The notes beneath the pieces are model-generated. The model did no database searches, was not told the DNA's origin, and saw nothing but the letters and a program-made list of their open reading frames with translations. A stretch of 64,000 nt of DNA from an uncultured Erythrobacter sp. (GTDB lineage Bacteria; Pseudomonadota; Alphaproteobacteria; Sphingomonadales; Sphingomonadaceae), in contig CANKYK010000001.1 of NCBI GenBank assembly GCA_947488155.1, positions 682,001-746,000 on the forward strand, read 5' to 3'. Made by a program: the position numbers and the translations under genes. This document shows, one piece after another, positions 8,002 to 16,628 of the stretch. How positions within the stretch are numbered: position 1 is the first letter of the stretch; each line of letters starts with the position of its first letter.

Positions 8002-8808
8002 CTAGCCAGCAGGATCGTTGAACATACTCGGCAGCGACGCGTTCACTACCCCGCCATCGACCGTCACTGTGTCGCCGACGACATAATCACCAGCGCGGCT
8101 GCACAGGTAGATAGCAGCGGCGGCCATATCTTCCTTCGTGCCGACACGTTTGGACGGGATCATCGCCGCAGATGCATCTGGTGCATTCTTGGCGGCCTTG
8201 TTCATCTCGCTTGGGAAGGCCCCAGGCGCGATCGAAGTGACAATGATATTGTCTTGGATCAGACGCGCGGCCATCCGCTTGGTAAGCTGAATAACGGCCG
8301 CTTTCGATGCCTGGTACGGATAGGTTTCCCACGGATTGATCCGTTGACCATCAATGGACGAGACATGGATCACCTTTGCCGGGTGATCGCCCCTGCCGCC
8401 TGCAACCAGCAAATCGTGCAGCTTCTGCGTGAGGAAGAATGGCGTTTTGACGTTCAGGTCCATCGTGCGGTGCCAGCCCGCCTCGCTGAACTCCAGATAA
8501 GGCTGGCCCCAAGCAGCGCCTGCGTTGTTGATCAGAATATCAAGCTTCTCCTCGCGCTTTGTCATCTCATCCGCAAGGCTCTGAATCCCATCCATCTGAC
8601 TGAGGTCAGCAGGAATGCCGATCACTTTGTCTTCGCCAAATTCGGCGATGGTTTCTTGCATTTGCTCCACTTTGCGCGCCGAAATGTAGACCCGAGAGCA
8701 GCCCGCAGACAGCAGCCCCTCAACAAACATTTTGCCAATGCCGCGGCTGCCGCCGGTCACCAGAGCAACGCGGCCGTTGAGGCCAAACAGGGCGTTCATA
8801 TCCATCAT
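8002..8808 (-). CDS. Short-chain dehydrogenase/reductase (RhlG/FabG-like)
   Basis: This is an NAD(P)-dependent SDR oxidoreductase of 268 residues. The cofactor motif TGGSRGIGKMF is at about residues 18-28, NNAGAAWG at about 90, the catalytic Ser in HVSSIDG and the YxxxK motif as YPYQASK at about 165-171. The best match from memory is the RhlG/3-oxoacyl-ACP reductase branch. It is the last gene of a three-gene minus-strand operon with two acyl-CoA dehydrogenases, so a role in beta-oxidation (hydroxyacyl or keto intermediate) is likelier than fatty-acid synthesis. The substrate is unknown. Confidence 0.85.
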   Translation of the reverse strand: MMDMNALFGLNGRVALVTGGSRGIGKMFVEGLLSAGCSRVYISARKVEQMQETIAEFGEDKVIGIPADLSQMDGIQSLADEMTKREEKLDILINNAGAAWGQPYLEFSEAGWHRTMDLNVKTPFFLTQKLHDLLVAGGRGDHPAKVIHVSSIDGQRINPWETYPYQASKAAVIQLTKRMAARLIQDNIIVTSIAPGAFPSEMNKAAKNAPDASAAMIPSKRVGTKEDMAAAAIYLCSRAGDYVVGDTVTVDGGVVNASLPSMFNDPAG

Positions 8809-8831
8809 AATTCTTGCTCCAATTGGCAGGC

Positions 8832-9971
8832 TTAGTAGCCGCTCATTTCGGCCACACGGCCAGAATGGTAATAGGCATCACCAAGGAATTCGCTGAGCGC
8901 GCGGTCGCGCTTCATATAAAGACCGATGTCGTATTCGTCGGTCATACCGATGCCGCCGTGCATTTGCACGCCTTCGCGCACGGCTAGACCAGCGGTTTGT
9001 GAGACTTTCGCCTTGGCAACCGATGCCATCAAGTCAGCTTTCTCGCTGTCACCATCAAGCAATTGCTGCGCCTTGATCACAGAGGCGCGCGCGATCTCAA
9101 CCTCGGAATAGAGGTGGCTGGCGCGGTGTTGCAGCGATTGAAACTCGCCGATCAGCTTCCCGAATTGCTTGCGCTGTTTGAGATACTCAACGGTCATATC
9201 CATCGCACCGCTGGCCACGCCAACACCTTCTGCCGCTGCGCCAACCCGGCCCGCCTTCAGCATAGCGTTCAGCACTTCGCGTCCGCCATCAACTTCGCCA
9301 ATGACCGCGTCACCATCCAGCTCCACACCGTTGAATTTGGTATGGGTCGCCATTGAGCTGTCGACCAGACGGACCGAGTCATGGCTCATATTCGCTGCGT
9401 CCTTAGGCACGGCAAACAGAGTGATGCCATCTTCGTCATCATCGCCGCCGCTGGTGCGCGCCGCGACAACGATCATGTCAGAGCTTGCGCCGTGGATGAC
9501 GAAATCTTTCTGACCGGAGAGCTTAAAGCCATTGCCTGATTTTTCGGCGCGCATTTTGATCCGCTCTGGGCGGTGCTTTGCACCTTCATCAATCGCAACG
9601 GCAAACACACTCTTGCCTTCGATAAGGCCGGGCAGATAGCGCCCGCGCAGATCGTTGGACCCGTGGCCAAGAGCCGTGGCCGCCAAAACAGAGCTGGTCA
9701 GGAACGGCGAAGGCGACAGATTGCGGCCGATCTCTTCCAGGACGATGCCAGCCTCAACATGGCCCATGCCAAGCCCGCCGTCTTCCTCGCGAACAAGAAT
9801 GCCGGTGAAGCCCATTTCGCCAAACTGCTCCCACAGAGCGTGGCCAAAACCATCCGGGCAATCTCGGTCACGCCAATGGCGCAACTGCTTGGCGATTTTA
9901 CCTTCCTCAGCCATAAATTGGCGGGCGCTGTCGGCCAGCATGGCCTGATCGTCATTGTGGTAAAGGGGCAT
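8832..9971 (-). CDS. Acyl-CoA dehydrogenase, subunit lacking the usual catalytic Glu block
   Basis: This is a flavin-dependent acyl-CoA dehydrogenase of 379 residues with the N-terminal helical domain, a beta domain (KLSGQKDFVIHGASSDMIVVAA) and the C-terminal helical domain with the FAD-binding block QMHGGIGMTDEYDIGLYMKR. At the place where many family members carry the (Y/I)EGTSE catalytic segment it reads SEFLGDAYYH, so the usual base is absent there. It follows another dehydrogenase that does have IEGGTSE. The pair may form a heterotetramer with one active-site subunit, as known for FadE pairs in steroid and side-chain degradation; this is inferred. Confidence 0.88.
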   Translation of the reverse strand: MPLYHNDDQAMLADSARQFMAEEGKIAKQLRHWRDRDCPDGFGHALWEQFGEMGFTGILVREEDGGLGMGHVEAGIVLEEIGRNLSPSPFLTSSVLAATALGHGSNDLRGRYLPGLIEGKSVFAVAIDEGAKHRPERIKMRAEKSGNGFKLSGQKDFVIHGASSDMIVVAARTSGGDDDEDGITLFAVPKDAANMSHDSVRLVDSSMATHTKFNGVELDGDAVIGEVDGGREVLNAMLKAGRVGAAAEGVGVASGAMDMTVEYLKQRKQFGKLIGEFQSLQHRASHLYSEVEIARASVIKAQQLLDGDSEKADLMASVAKAKVSQTAGLAVREGVQMHGGIGMTDEYDIGLYMKRDRALSEFLGDAYYHSGRVAEMSGY

Positions 9972-10054
9972 TGTCCCTTGATCCTCTCATACGTTTATTC
10001 GTGCGGACCATCCATGCAATTTGCCGGATTGGCCATATGTCCTTGAGCGTTCGG

Positions 10055-11233
10055 TTAGGAGCCAGGCAGGTCGAGAATGCGTTTAGAAATCACATTCAGC
10101 ATGACTTCAGATGTGCCGCCCTCAATCGAGTTTGCCTTGGTTCGAAGCCAGTTGCGAGAGGGTTTACCGCCGCCCGTTTCTTCGCTCTCCCATTCCAGAC
10201 TGCGCGAGCCGCCGGCTGACATCATCAGCTCGTGGCGCCGCTTGTTGAGCTCCGTGCCGGCATATTTCATCATGTTCGGCTGAGCGGGATGCCCCTTGCC
10301 AACCTTGATTTCATCGAGAAATTTCTCGCCCATTGCACCATAAGCCAACGCATCGACGTCAAACATGGCCAGCTCCGCGCGCAGGACCGGGTCAAGTTCA
10401 CCAGCGTGACGTTTCATCGCCGCACCGATCGTGCCGGTGTTGCCGCCATCGGCGCCGGAAATCATCTCACGCTCATGGCCAAGCAGATATTTGGCCACGT
10501 CCCAGCCGCGACCCACTTCACCCACTTGCGCAGGGAGGCCGTCGCCATAACTCTTAGGCACCTTGACATTGTCCATGAAGGTTTCGCAGAACGGCGAGTT
10601 GCCGCTGATCAGCTTGATCGGCTTGGTCGAGCAGCCTTCGCTTTCCATGTCGAACAGCATGAAGGTAATGCCTTGATACTTGTTCTCTTTGTCGGTGCGC
10701 ACGAGGCAGAAAATCCAGTCGGCTCGGTCAGCATAGCTGGTCCAAACCTTCTGACCGTTCACGACCCAGTGATCGCCCTGATCCTCGCCAAATGTTTGCA
10801 GACTGACGAGATCGCTTCCCGAACCCGGCTCTGAATAGCCCTGGCACCAGCGGATTTCACCGCGCGCAATTTCGCCTAGGAAGTGCTTCTTTTGCTCTTC
10901 GGTGCCGAAGTGCAGCAATGCCGGGCCAAGCATCCAAATACCAAAACTGGAGAGCGGTGGGCGCGCATTTATGCGGTTCATTTCCTGACGCAGAACCTTG
11001 GCCTCCGCTGGCCCCAGTCCCGCCCCGCCATACTCCTTTGGCCACGCAGGGACTGTGTAGCCCTTTGCAAGACATGCTTCGAACCACACCTTTTGCGCGT
11101 CGTTTTTGAAGGTCGCCCGGCGGCCGCCCCAGTAAATGTCGCCTTCATCGCGAACAGGCTCACGCATCTCAGCCGGGCAGTTCGCCTCCAGCCACGCGCG
11201 GGTTTCTTGGCGGAATGTATCTAGATCAGGCAT
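10055..11233 (-). CDS. Acyl-CoA dehydrogenase, probably the catalytic partner subunit
   Basis: This is a 392-residue flavoprotein that oxidises acyl-CoA to enoyl-CoA. It shows the FAD/substrate signatures RWCQGYSEPGSGSDLVSLQT (about residues 125-145) and WVVNGQKVWTSYA, and it ends with SIEGGTSEVMLNVISKRILDLP, which carries the Glu of the usual catalytic block. It heads a minus-strand operon with the dehydrogenase at 8832 and the SDR at 8002, with an 83-base gap between the two dehydrogenases. It is divergent from the transporter at 11493. Confidence 0.9.
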   Translation of the reverse strand: MPDLDTFRQETRAWLEANCPAEMREPVRDEGDIYWGGRRATFKNDAQKVWFEACLAKGYTVPAWPKEYGGAGLGPAEAKVLRQEMNRINARPPLSSFGIWMLGPALLHFGTEEQKKHFLGEIARGEIRWCQGYSEPGSGSDLVSLQTFGEDQGDHWVVNGQKVWTSYADRADWIFCLVRTDKENKYQGITFMLFDMESEGCSTKPIKLISGNSPFCETFMDNVKVPKSYGDGLPAQVGEVGRGWDVAKYLLGHEREMISGADGGNTGTIGAAMKRHAGELDPVLRAELAMFDVDALAYGAMGEKFLDEIKVGKGHPAQPNMMKYAGTELNKRRHELMMSAGGSRSLEWESEETGGGKPSRNWLRTKANSIEGGTSEVMLNVISKRILDLPGS

Positions 11234-11492
11234 GGTGCCGACTCTCCTCTAATCGCTCCCACTTGACGCTTACGTTATGGTCATTTGCGCGTCCGCTGCA
11301 AGCGCTCAAATGCTAGGCTTCAAAGGATCAGAGCGCCAATCGCGAATGCCGTAACGTCAAGTCACTGGGTCGACGTGGAAAGCCCAGCTTTGCATTGACG
11401 CGCCGCCTGCTTCGCTTACGTTTGCGTAAAGAGCTTGGGAGAGCCGCAATGCAAAGATTCGCTGGAAATAGCAGCCAGAAAGAGGTGTCTGC

Positions 11493-12929
11493 GTGAGCCT
11501 TGTAAAGGGGCCGCTGCCTTTGCGGCTGAAATTGATCCACGGCTTTGGCGCGGTGGCATTCGGCGTAAAGGATACCGGGTTCCAGTTCTTCCTGCTGTTC
11601 TTTTACAGTCAAGTGATGGGCATGGATGCAGGGCTGGTAAGCCTCGCTTTGTTATGCGCCCTGCTGATCGATGCGGTGGTTGATCCAATACTCGGCAATC
11701 TGTCCGACCGGACCTATACCAAATGGGGTAGGCGATTGCCCTGGCTCTACGTCGCACCGATTCCGCTTGCCTTTGCATGGGTGATGATGTGGTCCCCGCC
11801 CGGCGGAGAGGCACCGACATTCATGGGTTTGTTGGGAATTGCGGTTGTCGTGCGCATTCTGCTTTCTGCGTGCGAAGTGCCCTCCATCTCTCTGCTGCCT
11901 GAAATCACAAGCGATTATGACGAGCGCACAACCCTGTTCCGCTTTCGCTATATTTCCGGCTGGCTCGGCGGCATTTTGATGATGGTGCTCGCTTACACCG
12001 TCTTTATGCCAGGAGAGGGCGGTTTGTTGAACAGAGAGGGTTACGTCGGCTGGGCGATGACTGGCGGATGCCTGATCGTGCTGTCGGTGATGGGATCGGC
12101 TTGGGGACAGCATAAACTGGTCGCCCATCTGCCTGAGACAAAACCTGCGCCGTTTACAATTAAGGGATGTTTCGAGGAAATCTTTGAGGCGTTTCGAGAG
12201 CGGGCGTTTCTGATCTTCGCCGCAGGCGGATTGGCGGCCTATGTCAACCAGGGTTTGACCTTCTCGCTCACCAATTATCTGACGCTATATGTGTGGAGGC
12301 TCGACACCGCGCAAATGCCGTTGTTGCCAGAGGGTGTGACCGCGCTTAGCATTTATCCGCTGGCACTTTTCCTTTCGGCGATCCTGATGTTCTTTATCGT
12401 CGGACCAATGCACAAACATTTCGGTAAACCAAAAAGCGCCGCGCTTTCGGCAATTGGAACAGTCATATTTACGCTGATCCCATACATGGCGCTTTATGCC
12501 GGGATCTGGCCACCGCTCGACACGGCCCTTTCCGGCCTTATGCTGCTGGGCTTACTGATAATCGGCAACACGCTCGGCATAGTCGTCCTGATTTCCGCAA
12601 GCTCGATGATTGCAGAAATCGTCGAAGCCTATTTGGAGCGCACTGGTCGGCGCGCCGAAGGTGCGTTCTATTCTGGCAACTGGCTGATCCAGAAATGCGC
12701 GACCGGGCTTGGCATCTTTCTGACTGGCCAGGTTCTGTCCTTCATCAGTTTTTCGCGCGATGCTGCGCCTGGCGAGGTGCCTGATACGACCATCGGCAGT
12801 CTGATCCTGTTTTATGCGCTGGCTACGTCTGTCCTAATGGGGATCGCGGCATATTGGCTCGGCCGGTTTCCGATCAATCGGGAAGATCATGAAGCGCGCG
12901 TCAACGCCTTGGCCGCGGCGAAAAATTGA
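11493..12929 (+). CDS. MFS transporter of the GPH (MelB-like) family
   Basis: This is a 478-residue polytopic membrane protein with about 12 hydrophobic segments. The N-terminal part (HGFGAVAFGVKDTGFQFFLL, then DAVVDPILGNLSDRT, then WGRRLPWLYVAPIP) is typical of glycoside-pentoside-hexuronide:cation symporters. The start is GTG at 11493, with GAGG seven bases before it. The neighbours are acyl-CoA enzymes, not sugar enzymes. In sphingomonads such transporters often travel with acyl-CoA dehydrogenase clusters, so the cargo may be a carboxylic acid or terpenoid. That is only an inference from context. Confidence 0.88.
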   Translation: MSLVKGPLPLRLKLIHGFGAVAFGVKDTGFQFFLLFFYSQVMGMDAGLVSLALLCALLIDAVVDPILGNLSDRTYTKWGRRLPWLYVAPIPLAFAWVMMWSPPGGEAPTFMGLLGIAVVVRILLSACEVPSISLLPEITSDYDERTTLFRFRYISGWLGGILMMVLAYTVFMPGEGGLLNREGYVGWAMTGGCLIVLSVMGSAWGQHKLVAHLPETKPAPFTIKGCFEEIFEAFRERAFLIFAAGGLAAYVNQGLTFSLTNYLTLYVWRLDTAQMPLLPEGVTALSIYPLALFLSAILMFFIVGPMHKHFGKPKSAALSAIGTVIFTLIPYMALYAGIWPPLDTALSGLMLLGLLIIGNTLGIVVLISASSMIAEIVEAYLERTGRRAEGAFYSGNWLIQKCATGLGIFLTGQVLSFISFSRDAAPGEVPDTTIGSLILFYALATSVLMGIAAYWLGRFPINREDHEARVNALAAAKN

Positions 12930-13027
12930 CCTGACAGACACAAATGAGAGCTTGGCGGGTGCGCTGCGAACTGCCACGGTCGCGCCAAGCAGATTCGATT
13001 GCGATTAAGGACTAGAGAGGAAACCTC

Positions 13028-14362
13028 ATGGATTTTCAGCCAACCGAACGCCAGGTCTATTGGCGCGACCGCGTGCGTGATTTCATCGAAACGCATGTAC
13101 GTCCGAACATGGGCACCTATTACGAACAGGATGCCGAGGGCGACCGCTGGAAGGTCATCCAAATCATCGAAGATAAGAAGAAGCTGGCGAAGGACGCTGG
13201 CATCTGGAACCTGTTCATGCCGCCACGCAATGAGAGTCATCATCATGTCGATGACACGTTCGAATTTGAAGGTCCGGGTCTCACCAATCTCGAATATGCA
13301 CTGTGCGCTGAAGAAATGGGCCGCATTGGCTGGGCCAGCGAAGTCTTCAACTGCTCTGCGCCTGACACCGGCAACATGGAAGTGTTCCACCGTTATGGTA
13401 CCCGCGAGCAAAAAGAGACCTATCTCGGTCCGCTGATGAATGGCGAAATCCGCTCTGCCTTCCTGATGACAGAGCCTTTCACCGCTTCATCCGATGCGAC
13501 CAATATCGAAACCCGGATTGAGCGCGACGGCGATGAATATGTCATCAATGGCTGCAAGTGGTGGTCTTCAGGCCTGGGCGATCCGCGTTGCAAAGTCTCG
13601 ATCGTAATGGGTAAGACCGATTTCTCTGCGGGCCGCCACGCACAGCAAAGCATGCTGCTCATGCCGAACGATGCGCCAGGCGTGAACATCATCCGCCATC
13701 TACCGGTGTTCGGATATGACGATGCACCCCATGGCCATATGGAAGTGGAAATGAAGGACGTTCGTGTCCCGGTCACCAATATGCTGCTGGGCGAAGGACG
13801 TGGGTTCGAAATTGCGCAGGGTCGCCTTGGCCCTGGCCGTATCCACCACTGCATGCGCACGATCGGCGTCGCTGAAGAAGCACTGGAGAAAATGTGCAAG
13901 CGGCTGCAAGAACGCGAAGCCTTCGGCAAACCGATCTACAAGCATTCCGTCTGGGAAGAGCGTGTTGCGCGCGCGCGCATCGATATCGACATGACCCGTC
14001 TGCTGTGCCTCAAGGCCGCTGATATGATGGACAAGGTTGGCAACAAGTCCGCCAAGCAAGAGATCGCGATGATCAAAGTTCAGGCGCCTAACATGGCTCT
14101 ACAAATCATCGACGATGCAATCCAGGCCCATGGCGGCGGCGGCGTTTCGAACGATTACGGTCTTGCGTCGGCCTATGCCCATCAGCGCACCTTGCGGCTC
14201 GCCGATGGTCCCGATGAGGTCCACGCACGCTCAATTGCTCGGATGGAATTTGGTAAGCACGTTCCGCAAGAGGGGCCAACTGCCAACGCATTGCGCAAAG
14301 GCGGCGCGGCCGCAAATGACGCTGGTGGATTCAGCTCCGGCGATATGGGCGCGACACGCTAA
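13028..14362 (+). CDS. ACAD10/ACAD11-like acyl-CoA dehydrogenase
   Basis: This is a 444-residue acyl-CoA dehydrogenase. The C-terminal block [19 protein letters not shown] is the signature I associate with the dehydrogenase half of animal ACAD10/ACAD11. The FAD region [16 protein letters not shown] and the beta-domain stretch [20 protein letters not shown] are also present. It is followed by a zinc alcohol dehydrogenase and, one gene on, by a phosphotransferase matching the other half of ACAD10/11. Together they resemble the animal fusion split into separate genes. A good Shine-Dalgarno sequence (GAGAGGAAA) precedes the ATG. Confidence 0.9.
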   Translation: MDFQPTERQVYWRDRVRDFIETHVRPNMGTYYEQDAEGDRWKVIQIIEDKKKLAKDAGIWNLFMPPRNESHHHVDDTFEFEGPGLTNLEYALCAEEMGRIGWASEVFNCSAPDTGNMEVFHRYGTREQKETYLGPLMNGEIRSAFLMTEPFTASSDATNIETRIERDGDEYVINGCKWWSSGLGDPRCKVSIVMGKTDFSAGRHAQQSMLLMPNDAPGVNIIRHLPVFGYDDAPHGHMEVEMKDVRVPVTNMLLGEGRGFEIAQGRLGPGRIHHCMRTIGVAEEALEKMCKRLQEREAFGKPIYKHSVWEERVARARIDIDMTRLLCLKAADMMDKVGNKSAKQEIAMIKVQAPNMALQIIDDAIQAHGGGGVSNDYGLASAYAHQRTLRLADGPDEVHARSIARMEFGKHVPQEGPTANALRKGGAAANDAGGFSSGDMGATR

Positions 14363-14385
14363 GCAGGCAAAAGGAAGAGCGAGTT

Positions 14386-15474
14386 ATGGCAAAGGCAGCA
14401 ATTCTGGAGACGCCGGGACAGGGCCTCGTCATTGGCGAGGTAGAACTGGCAGATCCGATGCCGCACGAAGTGCTGATTGACACCAAGGCCTGCGGCCTGT
14501 GCCATTCAGATTTGCACTTTATTGATGGAGCCTATCCGCATCCCCTCCCCGCCATTCCGGGGCACGAGGCGGCGGGCATTGTCCGCGCCGTGGGCAGCGA
14601 GGTGCGCACCGTCAAACCCGGTGATCACGTCGTATCCTGCCTCAGCGCCTTTTGTGGGACCTGCGAATTTTGCGTTACCGGCCGTATGGCACTTTGCCTT
14701 GGTGGAGACACTCGGCGGAGCGAAGGCGATGCGATGCGCATCAGTCGCGCTGGCGGGGAAAGCGTCAATCAGATGCTCAATCTGTCGGCTTTCTCTGAGC
14801 AGATGCTCATCCATGAAAATGCATGCGTCTCGATTGATAAAGATATGCCATTGGACCGGGCCGCCGTCATCGGCTGTGCGGTCACCACTGGTGCTGGCAC
14901 GATCTTCAACACCTGTAAGCTAACACCGGGTCAAACCGTCGCGGTCATCGGTTGCGGCGGGGTTGGCCTGGCGGTTGTGAATGCCGCAAAGATTGCAGGG
15001 GCAGGCCAAATCATTGCTGCTGATCCACTCCCTGAAAAGCGAGCCCTGGCTGAAGCGCTGGGGGCGACCCACACGGTGGATGCCACCGCTGATGATGCTG
15101 CCAAGCAGATCACGATGATCTCAAATGGCGGCGTCGACTTCGGCATCGAAGCGGTCGGACGTCAAGCATCAGCAAACCTGGCGGTTGCGTCTTTGCGGCG
15201 CGGCGGCACGGCGATAATACTCGGCATGATGCCACTGGATTGCAAAGTCGGGCTTGGTGCAATGGATCTGCTCAGCGGCAAAAAACTGACAGGTGCGATC
15301 ATGGGTGACAATCACTTCCCAGTCGACCTGCCGCGGCTGGTCGATTTCTATATGCGCGGACTGCTTGATCTCGACACGATCATCGCAGAGCGGATCGCGC
15401 TCGATGATATTAATGCTGGTTTTGACAAAATGCGCGCCGGCCATTCCGCGCGCAGCGTTGTGGTGTTTGACTGA
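14386..15474 (+). CDS. Zinc-dependent alcohol dehydrogenase (MDR, class III-like)
   Basis: This is a 362-residue medium-chain dehydrogenase. The catalytic zinc ligands are visible in ACGLCHSDLHF and PGHEAAGIV, and the structural zinc site has four Cys in FCGTCEFCVTGRMALC. The dinucleotide fold is VIGCGGVGLAVVNAAK at about residue 185. It lies between the ACAD10/11-like dehydrogenase and the phosphotransferase and overlaps the latter by one base (TGATG). It is probably part of the same catabolic route, oxidising a hydroxy or formyl intermediate. The substrate is not evident. Confidence 0.9.
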   Translation: MAKAAILETPGQGLVIGEVELADPMPHEVLIDTKACGLCHSDLHFIDGAYPHPLPAIPGHEAAGIVRAVGSEVRTVKPGDHVVSCLSAFCGTCEFCVTGRMALCLGGDTRRSEGDAMRISRAGGESVNQMLNLSAFSEQMLIHENACVSIDKDMPLDRAAVIGCAVTTGAGTIFNTCKLTPGQTVAVIGCGGVGLAVVNAAKIAGAGQIIAADPLPEKRALAEALGATHTVDATADDAAKQITMISNGGVDFGIEAVGRQASANLAVASLRRGGTAIILGMMPLDCKVGLGAMDLLSGKKLTGAIMGDNHFPVDLPRLVDFYMRGLLDLDTIIAERIALDDINAGFDKMRAGHSARSVVVFD

Positions 15475-16565
15475 TGACTGACAATTCTGCTCCGCAAATC
15501 GATTTCGACAAGGAAATGGTCGGCACGGTTGAAGTGGCGGACGCCGACAAGCTCGATATGGAAAAGCTGACGGCATGGTTTGAAGCCAATGTCGAAGGCT
15601 TTGCCGGACCGATCAACTACACCAAGTTTAAAGGCGGGCAATCGAACCCAACCTATAAGATTGAGACCCCTGGCGCGAACTATGTTTTGCGCCGTCAGCC
15701 GTTTGGCAAATTGCTGCCGTCGGCCCATGCGGTCGATCGCGAGTATAAGGCGATGACGGGCCTTCACCCGACCGGTTTCCCCGTTCCGAAAACATATGGA
15801 CTGTGCGAAGATCCAGAGGTTCTGGGTTCGAAGTTCTTTGTGATGAGCATGGCCGATGGTCGCTCGCTCTGGAACGGCGCGCTGCCTGGCCGATCGCCAG
15901 AAGAACGCCGCGAACTTTACAACGCACTGATCGACACGATCGCGGACATGCACCTTAACAAGCCCGATGAAATTGGCCTTGGCGATTATGGCAAGCCGAC
16001 CGATTACTGCGCGCGTCAAATCGCCCGCTGGTCAAAGCAGTATAAGCTATCGGAAACAGAACATATGCCGCAAATGGAGCGGCTGATTGAATGGTTGCCG
16101 CAAACCATCCCACCGCAGCACGAGAGCAGTGTCGTTCATGGCGATTACCGCCTCGACAATGTGATCTTTCACAAGACCGAGAACCGCGTCATCGCTGTGC
16201 TGGACTGGGAGTTGTCGACGCTGGGCGATCCAATCGCTGATTTCAGCTACCTGATGCTCAACTGGTTCCAGCCTTCCGATGATGGCCGTGCGGGTTTGTT
16301 GGGTCTTGATCTGCCAGCATTGGGCATTCCGACAGTAGAGGAGGCAGTGGAACGTTATGTTGCGCGCACCGGCTATCCCGTTCCTCCGATGGATTGGTAC
16401 TTCGCTTACAATCTGTTCCGCCTTGCCGGAATTATGCAGGGCATCAAGAAACGCGTGATCGATGGCACCGCTTCATCCGCCCATGCCAAGGCAATGAGCG
16501 ACCGGGTCGCACCACTGGTTGAGCGCGCGTATCAATTCGCTCTCGAAGCGGGAATGCCTGAGTAA
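15474..16565 (+). CDS. Phosphotransferase (APH family), ACAD10/11 kinase-domain type
   Basis: This is a 363-residue aminoglycoside-phosphotransferase-fold kinase. The nucleotide region FKGGQSNPTYKIETPG and the catalytic Brenner motif VVHGDYRLDNVIF (about residues 220-232) are clear, and the metal-binding Asp is in AVLDWELSTLGDPIADFSY. These blocks closely match the N-terminal kinase half of animal ACAD10/ACAD11, which phosphorylates 4-hydroxyacyl-CoA before elimination by the dehydrogenase half. The coupling with the gene at 13028 supports that role, not antibiotic resistance. The start overlaps the preceding stop. Confidence 0.9.
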   Translation: MTDNSAPQIDFDKEMVGTVEVADADKLDMEKLTAWFEANVEGFAGPINYTKFKGGQSNPTYKIETPGANYVLRRQPFGKLLPSAHAVDREYKAMTGLHPTGFPVPKTYGLCEDPEVLGSKFFVMSMADGRSLWNGALPGRSPEERRELYNALIDTIADMHLNKPDEIGLGDYGKPTDYCARQIARWSKQYKLSETEHMPQMERLIEWLPQTIPPQHESSVVHGDYRLDNVIFHKTENRVIAVLDWELSTLGDPIADFSYLMLNWFQPSDDGRAGLLGLDLPALGIPTVEEAVERYVARTGYPVPPMDWYFAYNLFRLAGIMQGIKKRVIDGTASSAHAKAMSDRVAPLVERAYQFALEAGMPE

Positions 16566-16628
16566 GTTGAGCAATACAGGCCCGCGGCATCTGCGCCGTT
16601 TGACCCTCGTACTTACCAGTCTGAGCGT

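Noticed and set aside
15474-16565. Aminoglycoside resistance gene
   Set aside because: The kinase blocks fit the ACAD10/11 kinase half, and the operon is catabolic.
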